From positions 744,001-808,000 of the forward strand of contig JAPWFG010000025.1 in assembly GCA_028015205.1 (NCBI GenBank): a stretch of DNA of 64,000 bases. The letters are read 5' to 3'. Positions 20,231 to 34,000 of this stretch are shown here, in pieces. Under the pieces are notes generated by a model. That model was not told where the DNA came from. It searched no databases and was given only the letters and a program-made list of their open reading frames with translations. The first letter of the stretch is position 1, and the number at the start of each line of letters is the position of its first letter. Source of the stretch: Mytilisepta virgata (Eukaryota > Mollusca > Bivalvia > Mytilida > Mytilidae). The translations under genes were made by a program, and so were the position numbers.

Positions 20231-22455
20231 TACAGTACAGCTCAATTAAATCATCACCTCAAGTTAACTTCAAGTTAATATAATCTTTGGTTCAAACCTC
20301 TGCTATAGGACCAAAAACCAGAGATTACAACAGCTAGGACCAGAAGAAGAGATTTTAACGCTGAGATTAGGACAGATTCAAATCGCTGGTCTTACAAGTC
20401 TGCTTTATTGATTTTTCAAATCAGCGGTTCTCGTGACAAAACCACATATTATAATAATAATTTTCTCTTCTAGATGCGCATGCGCCGTTCTAGGACGGTC
20501 CTAGGAAGAAAAACGATTATCCGTTAATAGATAAAATGTTATTCTTTTATTGATATTGGTTAATCATGTTAAAATGAGTAAATAATATTTTGTGCAAAAT
20601 GATATACTATTTATATTGATATATTTGGTTTCAATTTCAATAAATTCTTATTTAAAAAAGTTTTCGTATTTTCATATAAAGTAAATTACTCTTATGACTT
20701 GTCGATGATATTATTAAAAAAACATCAATTTTAAGCTTTGCAATATGAAATAAAATAAAAGTATAAAATTTATGTAAAAGTATAAACACGTTTATTTTAA
20801 AACCAGTTGTTGGCATGATACGGGTTACATTCTTCTCGTATAATTTATGATGCCATGACACAAAACCCCTAACGGGAGGGATAGTGGCTGGTTTTCTATA
20901 TGATAAAGACATAATCTTTCGGTCATTTTAATTGAGGTCTGGAACTGGAATGTCAGTAACTGCTATAAGCCCTGTGTTAATATATATCGACCATTGTAAT
21001 TTTGCTTAGTTTTTTCTGTTACCTTTTTTAACACCGGACATCTTTTAAGTTACTGCGTGTATTGGCGTGTGATGGTTTATTCCACATTGGCCAGAGGTAT
21101 AGACCAGGTACCACAAACACATTTTCATCATATTTATAAAAGGGCAAGTAAATGTTTTTTTTTGTTTTTTTTTTTGTTTTTTTTTTGTTTTTTGTTTTTT
21201 TTTTTTTAAAAATGTTATCAAAATAATATTTTCCTCATGAAATGTAAATGTATTTTTGGATATCTTTATAATGTTTTCTTAACAAACATGACAAAATCTA
21301 TGGGAAACGTTTCAAAGATATTTGTCAAACGTTTCAAATGAATATTACTATATCACTTTATAAGAACATCTTATGTCAATGTTTTAAAAATACGTTTATA
21401 AAATTTTACTAGTTTTAACAGGATATTTATGTGGGTCTAATAATATTAATAAAATTTTAGAGAAAAAGGTTTTGATATAACATTTTCTATATATAAAATA
21501 AACATTCTGCAAATGGCTTTTTTTTAAATATCTGAAAGACATCTATTCAAAATGTATAATACATATCATGAAGAAATATTTCTGAAAAATATCTTTAAGA
21601 CCTTTTTCTTTCATGCTATGTTAACATTTATATAAAATTTTCTGACAGATATATTTTTAAAATGAGAAAAAAATTCCCAATTATTCTGAAAACATTCTGC
21701 AAAAATGTTTATGATAAATATAATTGATTCACGTTTAATGAAAATTTCCTTTAAAATGTGATCAAAATATTTTCATGATATTTTTCAAATATCAATTAAA
21801 TATTTTTTTTCAGAAAATATTTTTATTTAATGTTTTCTATATGTGAGAAAAGCATTCTGGTAAAATATTTTGACAAAAACATTTTTTAAATTTGGAAATC
21901 GATCATTGTAAACATATTTTTTTTTTTGCAAAACGTTTTAGAACAGTTTTGAAAAATATTCTCTGGGTATCAGATAACAATAGCATATCATAACGTTAAG
22001 ATATTTTTTTAAACATTTTTAAGTCTGTCTGCAAAATTATATCCATTGCATCTTACATCGATTTGGTCTTCCATAACCGATAAACATTGTTTATAAAATA
22101 TCAGACCGTGTCCGTGGCGTGTCGGTGTAAATGTTTGGATTTTAGGTTTTCGTTTTTAAAATGTAAGTGGTTCCAGATTGTTGTACCAGCTAGCAAACAA
22201 TCGACAATATTTAATGGAAACCAGTAATTGGAAGGAAAGTGTATTTTCGCTGTTTGAACAAAGAAATTTGAAGTTGAAGACGGCGCCTAATTTCTACAAG
22301 TATCAGTATGAGTAATCAGACGTGTTTATTAAATCAATTTCTGTGTGTTATTTCTTCACTCGACGGTCATAACAATGACAACGTGAATGAAATTATATCA
22401 ACAACTTGAACAGTGATACAGTGGACACCTTGTGGTCATTTTTCAGCTCACCGGT
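20231..22455. other. AT-rich sequence with long poly-T and degenerate repeats
   Basis: A (T)nG tract spans about 21152-21210. Between 21240 and 21960 motifs such as ACATTCTGCAAA and TTTTCTATAT recur at uneven 150-190-bp spacing, possibly an old tandem array. No gene seen. Confidence 0.45.
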
Positions 22456-23330
22456 TTAAAAATCGATTCCAAATCCTTATTGTGCAACTAAATATAGTGT
22501 AGGACAATACTATATATTAGGAAAATGGAAGATAATTTAAGGTCACAAGCTTAAATTAAATATTTCAAATTTCGACCCCTCTGGACCCCAATTTTATAAA
22601 ATAAAAATTATAAAACCTTATTACACATCTGCATATAGTGTTTGACAATACCGTATAGAAATAATATGCATAAATTGTAAAATTAAAGACGAGTTTATGT
22701 TACAAGCTTCAATTGATATTTTTTTCAAAATGCGACCTCTGTTCGCCCCTTGTTTAGAAAATCGAAATTCTAAAACCTTATTGCACATCTGCATATAGTG
22801 TATAACAATACCGTATAGAAATAATATGCATAAATTGTAAAATTAAAGGGGAGATTAGGTCACAAGCTTAAATTGACAGTTTTCGAAACTGTTGGCCCCA
22901 ATTTTAGAAAATCAAAATTCTAAAACCTTATTGCGTATCTGCATAAGGTGCATGACAATACTGTATATAAATAAAATGCATAAATTGTAAAATGAAAGAG
23001 GAATTTAAGTTACAAGCATAAATTGACAGTTTTCGAATATGTTGGCCCCAATTTTAGAAAATGAAAATTCTAACAACTTATTGCCCATCTGCATATGTTG
23101 CATGGCAATACTGTATAGAAATAAAATGCATAAATTCCAAAATGAAAAGCGAATTTAGGTCACAAGCTTGAATTCAAATTTTCGAAGTTCAACCCATGTG
23201 GGGCCCTTGTTTAGAAAATCAAAATTCTAAAACATCTACAGGTGGTATGCAACCATTCTATATAGAATTTAAATTCCTAAACCCAAAAGTGAAGGCAAAA
23301 AGTGTGACGGACTGACGGAGACAATCGCTA
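22456..23330 (+). mobile_element. Tandem-repeat element (~150-160-bp units) with terminal hairpin
   Basis: About five to six units; the CCTTATTGCACATCTGCATA block recurs at about 22475, 22616, 22776, 22926 and 23076 (spacing 141-160 bp). The right arm ends at 23330-23360 with a hairpin, CCCCG-AACTTTCG-CGAAAGT-CGGGG. A core of ~160-bp tandem units with distinct arms and a 3' hairpin is the layout of pearl/Helentron-like non-autonomous elements in bivalves. No Rep/helicase is present. Confidence 0.6.
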
Positions 23331-23360
23331 TATCCCCGAACTTTCGTCGAAAGTGCGGGG

Positions 23361-24250
23361 ATAACAAATAGACCTAAAACAAATAAAATAAATCTATATG
23401 ACTAAATTGTATGATGGTCGTCTACTGTGTGACCCACAAACTTTCTTCTTGAAAATCTCTGGAGAATATTACAATTATTTACATTTCAAATAACAATTTT
23501 GTATATATTGAAAATTAACATGGTTCAAAGGTTTTGAAACATAAATTGGGGTGGTAGATATCTCATGTGTCTATACATTGTCTTATTTATTCATATAAAA
23601 TCGTAAATGTCATAATATCTGCGGAAGATTTTAATACTTAAATTTTCTTGTTCAAACCAACCATGAACAAGTATAAGAGTAAAAAATAAATCGGTCATTT
23701 AGAACAATAGAAAGGTGGTTGATAGCTGTAAGAATAGCAATTGGTAATTTAATATTTATTAAAGATTGATGAAAAAATGTCATCTTAAATGTTATGTTAG
23801 AACTTCGCAATTATAGTGTAATTATAGGCCTGCTTCATATTTAAAATCAGGCAACCAGGACACAGGCCATGAGATAAGCTGTCTTGCTTGCGGCTTCATA
23901 AAAGCAATCCTGAAATAGTCATTTATTAGATATAACCGCAACCATTTGAGCAATACAGCTTTGAAATCCTTATTTCTGTCAAAGTCCAACATCTTTGAAG
24001 TTGTTTGACCTGTAGTATAGAAAATTTTATATGAAATGTCCAAATGGTCAGCTGCACAATCAAAGGGTATCTTAAGATGTAAGGAGGATATTTTTCAACC
24101 AGTTACGTAATAATGTTTATGATATTTAAAACATTGGAAACATTTTTACAACATTTTAATAATATATGCTTAAAGAAGAAATGTATAAAATAAACATATG
24201 TCAAGTTTGAAACTTGTATGTTTACTTTCAAATCACTTTTGTTGTAACAA
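23361..24250. other. No recognisable gene
   Basis: AT-rich; a 73-codon antisense ORF at 23822-24043 is unsupported. Confidence 0.45.
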
Positions 24251-24254
24251 AATT

Positions 24255-24785
24255 CAATTTTGTCTTATATCGCACACCCTGATATGGCTTAATTTGACTA
24301 AGTATGAACCTAAAATTGGTTGAAAAGCTAAATTGTGTGTTTGTTCACAGTGAAATTGATTTATTTTCTCATGCAAAAACATCTACGGTAAGACGCAGAG
24401 ATGCTTTTTTAGATATTGCAGCCAATTTATCAGCTACATTTCTATCAACAATTAATGGAAGTAAAAATAAGCACACGACATGTTATAAATTGTATTGTTT
24501 CCTTATAAACAGTAGCAGTATAATAAAAATCAAATTTCTCTTATGACGCACAATCTTATATGGCTAAATTGAACTAAGTAGCACCTTAAATATGTTGTTA
24601 CTTTGGTGCCGATCTGTTATCCATGATGGGCGTTTGCGGAAGATTTCGTTTAACATAGGACCCTATGGGAATTACACACAAAATCAATGAATGGATTGAA
24701 CCCAAACATGGCATGCTCATGGTCCTTTAGAATGAACAAATGGAAATACCAGGTGAGCGATACAGGCTCCTGTGAGCCTCTGGTT
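24255..24785 (+). mobile_element. Truncated pearl/Helentron-like right end
   Basis: A diverged direct repeat (24259-24318 and 24535-24590, about 277 bp apart) leads into one unit with GTTTAACATAGGACCCTATGGG, as in the arrays at 34990 and 60470. It then reaches the right terminus CAGGTGAGCGATACAGGCTC-CTGT-GAGCCT (24742-24777), a hairpin also present, inverted, at 60392-60422. Confidence 0.55.
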
Positions 24786-24789
24786 TCTA

Positions 24790-27065
24790 TTACTTATGTA
24801 AATTATTCAATTATAGACTGTAATTTAGTTTGCAAAGAATATATTAAATAAAATGGTTCCTGAATTGAATGTCAAATCATTTAACGTGAATAAAACATTT
24901 GCAAATTAAACATTAACTAGAACTTTAATAAAAATATCACAAAATGTTCTTAAAATTTGGCGTTATTAAAACGTTTTTATTTTTTTTAAATGCCATGTAT
25001 TAATCTATGACATTAATTTATATCATCATGGGACATCTTTTACATAAGCAGGTGTTTGGTTATTATGTAACGAAGACATGTTTTTTTTTTCTTTTTTTTT
25101 TAAAGCATAGAATAGTATTAGTTAATAAAAAATGTTTGTTTTACGACATTTTTTTTATTGTTATCCTATTAAACTGAATTTGGTAAAAATGACACGAGAT
25201 GTTTAATTATCTTTACTATATTCAAAATATAATTTCACACTTCTGTCATTACGGTTTAATCAATTTCCCATTTTTGAACTAGAATAGTTATGCAAATAAA
25301 TATTTTCTATTTATGACAAAAAAATTTCAATGCGACCGTATTACACCGGCTTCCTTTTATCGTATTTGTTTGTTTTCTTTTGTTTTTTTTTGGGGGGTGT
25401 TTTTTTTTGTGTTTTGTGTTTTTGTTTTTTGCTTTTTTTTAATCAAATGCAATAGTAACTCTTTCACTGCTATTCATATGATGCATATTCTTTTTTAATT
25501 CTTGCGTAAATTGCCATTTTCAGTGTGAGATGACCACTGAAGATCGATTCGCGCGACTCCATCTCCCACTGCATGATGCCTCATATTCCATTGCGTTTAG
25601 ACCATGCAATCAAATCGCGCCCTTCAAAAATGCACATACTTTTTCACCTATTGGGATTAACGTTATATAACTTCGTGGACTGCACTCATTGAGTTTACCT
25701 AGGTACAGGAAACTTTAAAATCAATTATTTACGAGAGAAATAGGTACTTATACTCGTTCAAAAGTGAAGAACTGGAATATTTTAAATTCGTTATTAAAAT
25801 CCAGCGTCTTTCCCTCGTTCCGCTGCACTCCACTTGGGAAAGATGCAAATTTAAAAAATCGTTGAAGATTTTCCAGTCTTCACTTTGAACGCGTGTAAGA
25901 ACTACCCAAAATTAATTTGCATTCCTTGATGGTAAAAAATAGAAAAAAAGCTAGATGCACTAATGCCACATTTCTATATGGTACTGAATTTCATATTATT
26001 TATTCTTGTCATATTCATTATCGATGTGAAGTGTTGCTTCATATTTCAAAGCAAAGATTTAGAATGACCATAAAAATTGATTGCGAATTATACTAGAACA
26101 AGAGTAGATGTACGTAGTATGATAGAACGGTCAATTTGTGTTATTGTACTGACAAAATTGTTTTCCCTGTCGGAAGTTGAGCCTAATTTTCGGTCTTGCG
26201 TAAAGACGATATTACTAAAAGACGGAATGGGACGGGACGGAACATTAAAAAAAAAACGGAACAAGGAAAACGGAACAGAAACGAAAGATTACCTGATATA
26301 CCCTTCTTAAAAAAACTTCGGGAGCTCATTAGGTAACGCCTGTCTCATATTAGAATTAACTAGAAAGAACCCGCCATTCTCGCAGGAGAGGTAAGTGAGT
26401 GGATATTTGATAGGTAAATAAGTTGGGAAAAGCTGAAGTCTATTAACAATACTGATGCTGCAGAGTAAAAAAATATTGTTAAGAGGGAGATTGCGAACAC
26501 AAACCTTTATCATTGATAACACAATTTCAATTTTATGCGACAATCTCGGCGGGTGTCTTTAAGGAAGAGAAGACTCATACTTTGCTGGTGCAGCTGATTT
26601 TTTATGGATGCGTGTTCATTGTGTATCCCCGTACACCAGATATTGCTACTTACTGGTAAGCAGGGCATTATCTCAACAATAGAAGTGTATCGTCAATTGC
26701 CGCTAGTGTACCGTTAATTGCACTCTGTTGCCATTTACGATACACCTACATGTATACTATTGCAATAGGTACCAGAAAAGAGCAATATATATCTGATGTA
26801 AGGGGATGCACAGTGGTGTTAGTTTTAATGTGTTTTTTCTTCAACAGATTTGTATGGACATTATGTCTTTGTTTGTTTCCTAAGCTTTGTCCTTTCCCCT
26901 GGCTTAGAGGACAATCCAGAGGACAACCATTCCATTCTGAGTGTTTATCATGTACACGCCACGTGAAGACCAGACACACCGTACATGTAGGTGTTCAGCC
27001 TGTAATAATTTTTTGTATTTAAATGAGAAACTAACATACTGTAAGTATTCATTGTAAACAACGGG
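24790..27065. other. No recognisable gene
   Basis: Low-complexity T/G tract at about 25378-25442. Short ORFs without family features. Confidence 0.45.
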
Positions 27066-27077
27066 ACCTATTATTTA

Positions 27078-27202
27078 TTTATTAGTCCAGATAATCATGG
27101 CGTCTCAAGGGTATAATTGGTTTTGAATTTTTTGTTGATCCCTCGTCGATGGAATATACCTCCAAGTAAAAATTTTCCAAGACGGATTAATTATTTGGAC
27201 TA
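27078..27202. mobile_element. ~125-bp MITE-like insertion with 12-bp flanking duplication
   Basis: ACCTATTATTTA occurs at 27066-27077 and again at 27203-27214. The insert has imperfect inverted ends, TAGTCCAGATAAT on the left and ATTATTTGGACTA on the right, with CGTCT-type similarity further in. No coding capacity. Confidence 0.55.
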
Positions 27203-27214
27203 ACCTATTATTTA

Positions 27215-30200
27215 CAATCGGTATTCTGTACACGCCAGAATTTTTGGAAGCGCGATGAGTTGTAAATTACACATTAAAATGCTAAAAGATGTACATTGAC
27301 TGAATCACGCGTTTCCTGTGACGGTGATCGGGACTTTCATATGTTTAAATCTATTTTACCTACTATGAGTACTGTGTAAACAATATTTTCATTCAGTGTC
27401 GGCGGTGTAACTTGTTTAGTACGAAAAGGAAATGTAACAGGAGGGTCTGACAGCTATCCGTTTCCAAGCCCTGCTGTGTATTTCAATATCCAGAGTTGCT
27501 ATTCCGACCAACCTCAAATAAAAGTTTCACAATAAACCACTAATTTACTGACAAACAAATGGACAGGCAGACGGACAGTAGCAATTAAGACATGCAGTTC
27601 GTTCCACTGGACTCCAAGCTGTTTATATAAATGTTTTAAAACTTTTCATATTTTATTAACCATGTTGAGATTCGAAACATATAATTCAAAAATATAAAAA
27701 GGAATTCCTTACAAAAAAGTAATAGTTCTGTATCATAAATAATTATAATTTGGGAAAACCAACACGGCAAAGTAAAATTGAGCCCAGAAATAATAATTAT
27801 AAAAAAAACATACTTGGTTGTAAAGACATTAAGCTGAAATTTTTAATGTAGTCTCCATATTAATTTAGAAATTGAAATCGTAGATTAAACTTTAAAAATA
27901 TAAACCGAACATTCTAAGAGGGGATGCGAGTTCCCAAATAAGCAAGCTCCAATCCTAATGGAGAATGTGTGATTCTTAACAGATTAGCAAATAAGTATTA
28001 ACATTTTTAAATCAAATATATTAATTATAAATCATGGTACCGTATAACTATATCTTTTGCAAAAAATTTAAGGTAAACCGAATATCTAATCATATTTTTT
28101 TTTATGTTAAATGATTATTTCCGTTTTGTAAAATGTTAAATTTTACCAAATTAGGTACTTTCACAAAAATGACATTAACTTTAGCAAAAATGTTATTTCA
28201 AAAGGGGAGATAATTAAATATTAATCATGCGAATAATACTCTTTCCAATGTCGGGCGTTTTTTTAGAACATTTTGAAACAAAACTCTAAGAAAAAGAAAT
28301 TCCCCTGGGGGCAAATTTAGGAACTACTGAATGTCACTATTATATGTTATATCTCAAACATTTCCAACATTTTATGGTTTTAGAGTTTTTACCGCTCAAT
28401 GAAAACGGTCTCTTCCTTTAGTATTAATGATTCAGAGTTATCGGACATTGACATGCCTGCAATAGTTCGATATGCGAACATAAACATCCTGCACCTAGAT
28501 CTTCCTCGAATTCCACCCGCTACAAAAGTTCCCTACGGTCTAGGGCAAAAATATGAGAGAATAATCCTACTGTTTTCTCTCATGTCAGCAAAATCTATAA
28601 AGATTTTAATGTTACTCTATGATTAAATCTTTGTTCACTGGCAGACTCAAAATTATTCTGGTTACGTCCGAATAATTCTCATCCCGATCCACCCTGTAAC
28701 TTATTGTAACATTGGTCAGTGTATAATTTGACATGGCTAGAGTGCATGTACACTGTTATATGTATTGTAGTTGGCATGTTTATGTTGAATAGTTTCAATA
28801 GTACGAACTAGTGTTAGTATACCTACCCTCATACTAGTACATGTAGCTGGCATAGTCAAGATGAAAAGGTATAATATGACACGATCGAATAAGCCGGTAT
28901 CCAAGATTATTAAGGTGAATTTATCAATGATATTCTGTAATTCCGAACACCCATACATTTTGAATAGGTAAGGGGTTTTGTCTCATACCAAAGTTAGACC
29001 AAACCATGGACCGTTTCAGTCTCTCAATGTACATTAATTACGACATAAAAATGAAAAAAAAAATAGATAGTTGATAACGATACTGCAGATTGTTAGGTTA
29101 AACGACTTACCTTAATCGTGCAGCAATGTACGTGTGTATAATGGATAGGGATATTTAAATTTTAACACGCACACATATCATGTGCGTATGAAATACAACC
29201 GATTGTTCAATTTTAAACCGTCATTGTATTTGTGCAGCGACAAAGCACAGAAATCAATTTAGTCTCGCAACAAATAATTTACTGGTCTGAATTCTATAGT
29301 TAAAAATTTCCTACATTTTATGTCTAATTCAGTCACGAAAATGTGAATAGGAAACTATCAAACTAGATACTACTGTTCATGAGTGCTTCATACGAAAACG
29401 TAAGGCTATGATGTATGTTCTTGTCTTAGTTCTACATTTAAAATTCCGATGTCTAATTCACATAAGACGAGGGTAAAGTGCTTTCGTCCGATAGAATTGC
29501 AAGTTTTGCACGTTTTAACTGCGAAGACCTAAGTACATTATGGCCTTAGTAGGGGATTATTCTATTGTTCAACATCAGTTATACACAATGGGAAACATAA
29601 TTAGTGACAAATGCCCTAAGGTATTTTTAATACCAATAGTTTTCCTTTGCATAAGGGAAGAAATAAAGAGAATAATCATAAACAATAAACAATTCCTAAA
29701 CTGATAAACAACAAATTAATAATCATATATGAAAATATCAAAATATTTAGTTAAATCTCCATGAAGGCGCTTTCCATTTTCCAATATAACAATCTTGTTT
29801 ACAGTTCCAGGCACAGTAATGGTTATCGTGTGTTCATCAGTTTCGTTTGGATTTTCCTTGTTTTCACCGTTTTCATTTTTTTTTAAATAGATAATACATA
29901 TGTTTTAAATTTTATATCATTAACCTGTCTATAAATAAGAATAACAATACACACTATCAATGATACCAAAGGTTAATTTATCCAAAATTATCAACTTTCC
30001 AGTCTAACACCAGATGATTCACCTGACTACGATTTCATGCTTGAGTGACTTGCATTACATTTTTGCTATCAAGTCCATTTGTGAGCATATGATATACCTA
30101 GAACCACTATACTTCTTCTATAGAGTTGGGTATTTGTCAGTCTGACACCCTTTAGCTGATCTTGGCCACATGGCCATCACTATTGTTTTTAATGCATTTC

Positions 30201-30900
30201 CTTTAAGTTACAATCTGGTGTGTCATTTATTCCGTGTCTACATGTGTTCTCAGGCGACACTAATCAGACCTATACATTCTAGTTAGCTAGAACGGTTATA
30301 CAGAAATTTGATATATAAGACTTTGTATTACCAAACTAAGAAGTGAAGCGTTTTTTTTCCTTCTTTTTCTTTTGTTTACGTTTTTCTTTGTTTTTCGTTT
30401 TTTCGAATAACCAGCATGATATTAAGCATATGTACAAGTCATGAAAAGATTAACTATATTCTGAATATTTGAGTTTAATTCGTTTATACCGAATAGGAAG
30501 CATAGTAAAGGTTGCCCAAAAACAACAAGCTAAAACGCGACAACAAGAAACATCACATCCTCTTAAAAGAAAACAAAAGAATAAAGAAATGAATACGTAC
30601 AATACGCATGTTATATAAATAAAATATTGAAAACACATAATAATAATAATAAAGATCAAAGCAGTCAAAATGCTGATATTAATTTTCGATTTGGTCCTCA
30701 TGGACTGTTTAGAACGAAGGAATTGAAATGTTTTTTGTCCAAAAAAATTAATAGATAAATATTACCTGGAATGAGGTAAAAGTATACTAAAAAAATTCAC
30801 ACGTGTCACATATTTTGGTTTTATGAATGCTGTGCAAAAAGCAAAGTCACCTGTTTGAAAAAAATATTCACCATGTAATATTACATTATTATTTCATGGT
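27215..30900. other. No recognisable gene
   Basis: AT-rich. 29213-29237 is the 25-bp match to 17938-17962. A T-rich stretch lies at 30347-30405. Small ORFs at 28399-28626 and 30450-30701 show nothing recognisable. Confidence 0.45.
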
Positions 30901-30906
30901 TGTTTC

Positions 30907-31070
30907 TGTATTGGCCTTGTTATTGGTCAGCGGCTTGCTGTATAGGCCTTTTTATTGGTCAGAGGCTTGCTGTATTGGCCTTGTTATTGGTCAGCGGCTT
31001 GCTGTATTGGACTAAGGTGGATCCGATTGTCAATACAGCTAGCCGAGGACCAATAACAAGGCAAATACAG
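30907..31070 (+). repeat. 32-bp tandem repeat (x3) with an inverted copy
   Basis: Three units, 30907-30938, 30939-30970 and 30971-31002, contain GGCCTTGTTATTGGTCAGCG. A fourth copy at 31031-31070 is inverted, so transcripts could fold back. Two overlapping ORFs here are repeat artefacts. Confidence 0.85.
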
Positions 31071-34000
31071 AGAGTAGAATTATCGCTTCAGTGTCAAGAA
31101 TCACGTCACGTTGGTATGCATTGATGTCGTTTTTTCTTTCTTCAAACGAGTCAAGTTAATGATTCACATGATCATAATGTCATAGAATTGTTAGGTCTGT
31201 TTTAAGGATGACGTAACGTTACTATAGATAGCACTAGAAAAATTAGAAAAATGAATAATTGTTTTTCCCCTATTCTTGACGGGTTTAATCCATGGGAGAA
31301 AAATACATAATATTTTAACAACTTCATGGTGATTAAATGTCTGCATGGGAATTCCCGCCGTTATTTCTGATGGAGAAATTCCATAACTCACTCCTACCTG
31401 AAGGAGAATCTATATTTAAACATGCTTGAAATTATTCTCACAAGTGTTGGTTTTAATCTTGTTGCCTTAACTCCGAAGGTTGTGAAAATCAGTACTACCG
31501 AGGATTAAGGTTTAAAGTTATTGTACCCTGGCTTTTTGGTTAGCTTCGTTACAGTTTTTAAACAACATAGTATGGGTACTTTAAATCCGTTAGAAAGGGT
31601 TGATTTGTTCATTGTTTTCTATTCCTGTCATTTGTTTTTAAAAGACAAGGAAGTCTATTTAAAACAGTATTTTGTTAGTTTATGCGAGTTAGCCGAAATC
31701 TTTTATTTGTTGAAATAAAGTTTATTTTAAATCAGAGTGAGTTATTCTCAAACAGAACGATTTACGTCACATTAACATCGGAATAGAAATGGATAGATTC
31801 AAGAAGTCGTTTAACTATACACTTTGCAATTAATTCCTGAAATGAAAGCCATCCATCAAAATTATACAAGAAAATTCAAATTTTTACATTTGGAGTGAAA
31901 ATTGTGATTTGTAATACAATATATATTGTCGTTTAATAGACCGACCGCATCCGAACTACACCTACGAGAGCCTTAGCTAGGTTTACATTTAAACGAGCAT
32001 ATATTGAACCTGATATCTAAAATATGAACCTTTCAGTCTAATTTTGCAGTTCTAGAAAACAGTCAACTGGTTTGTAATCATACTGTATTGGTTTTTAAAG
32101 CGTGGTTTATAAATCTGATTGGTTGATACTCCATTGTCATTGTTGAGCCCTACTGTTATTCAATTTGTTGTTTTTCAAATGATTGCATCTCATTTTACAA
32201 TTCACAGAATTTCCAGCTGTTCATTTCATATTTATATTAACATAAAATTTAAATTAAAATTTTAAGTACATGTATCATCATAGAGTTATAGTTGTCCTGG
32301 ATATATTGTGGTAAAGTTTGAAAACAAGTTTTATATAGGTTTTTTTTTATACTAGTGTAGAACATTACATTTCAACGTTGTCAACACAATATATTGATTA
32401 AATTGCAAGCGTGTTTTTAAATAGGAAGGCCTATAAAACTCTTGTGTAACAGTATAAACTAACTATTTAATCAAATTCTTCTTTGTACTTATTCTCGAAT
32501 ACGGCACTATCCGATTTTACAGCCATATATAATCACAGGTGAACTCGTGACAATCTATTGAACTTTCAGGTACAGATCCGCGTATAAATCAGACAATTTG
32601 ATTTTTTGTTAATGATTGATTGATTAATGTTTACCTTACGACCAAATATATCATGGTTCTTCAGGACAAGAACAACCTATGGCAAAATTGTGGATACTTT
32701 GTTAGTTTGCATAGCGGCCGTTTTGGATTTCCCTGACGAAATTCATTACAAAGCATTATACTTGCCCAAAAATAGAAATGCAAATATTCAAATTCTTCTA
32801 ATTCATAAACAATTTGTCTGCATTTATGTACATTCTACTCAATATTAGCTTTGTTTTCGTGTGCAAATGAACATTGTCAGCAATGAAAACTTTCCGCCAA
32901 GTCCGTTTAAAAATCTGAAGGGTAACCGTAGTATAACTGCTATATGAATTAACCAAAATTAGTGAAAAATGCAAATGCAAAAAACAAATACAGATACAAG
33001 GCGAGATCATGCATAAATTATCCACATATAGAGAACCACTTTGAAGGATGAATTTTATGGGGAAATAACTTTTACCTCACCTGCGTCCATAACTTTTCGG
33101 CCAAAATGTTTTTAAAACATGATAATTTCAAGTGCCATAGCGTAATCTTTCAAATCTGAAGCCTTTCCCCTCAGAATTAAACAAACAATTTGTAAATATC
33201 CGCCAAAGGAAGTTTTCATAGACACATTAGTTTAAGAGCACAGACGGGAAAAGACTCGATTAACCGTTATTAAAACAATTTTATCATTTTCGATATACAA
33301 CTAAGGGATGTAATTTGTTTGAAAGGGCTGAAGTCACGTGATGCAAATGCCATGAATAAAGTACCCAGCATTTTGTCATATGAGTTCAACAAGTTATCAA
33401 ACCTATTTCAAAAAGGTGTGGAAGGGGACGGATAATTTAGCCTTCCCTAGCAGGTTTTAGCATACTCTTCGAAAAATACAAAGGGGGTCTTAAACGTGAC
33501 GGAATCGTGCCTGTTTTTTCTGTCTGAATTGCATTTAATAGCGAGCGCTGCGAGCGCTAGTTGGAGCACATTGGTCATTTAGAAAAGTCTTTGTTAATGG
33601 GAGCAGCCATTATGCAATCCGAAGTGAATTGATTTATTACAGCGAATATGGCCATATTGTTCTACTTACTAAGGCTAGAAAATGTTTCGTTCGCCGGAAA
33701 CGGAAGTAAGTAAAGTCAAATTATAACGTTTGAGTCAGTTATGAGGGCCATTGCTATGCTCGCATAATTGGTCACGCCAGCATCATGTTATACATAAAAA
33801 TTCCGGGTTAAAATATGTACTCCTATTATAAAAAAAAAATTCTATAAAGTCTAATATTTCCAGTATATTCGATATACAGGAATTTCAAACGTTTTTTTTC
33901 ATAAAAAAAAAAATTAGCATTAATTATTTTAAAAAATGTTGATTATATTCAAGTATTTTAAATTGAACAAATGTCATTAAAACTGTAAAGGCTTACCTTG

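Noticed and set aside
21152..21210. Poly-T tract considered as a reversed poly-A tail of a LINE or processed pseudogene
   Set aside because: No coding remnant or target duplication was found on either side.
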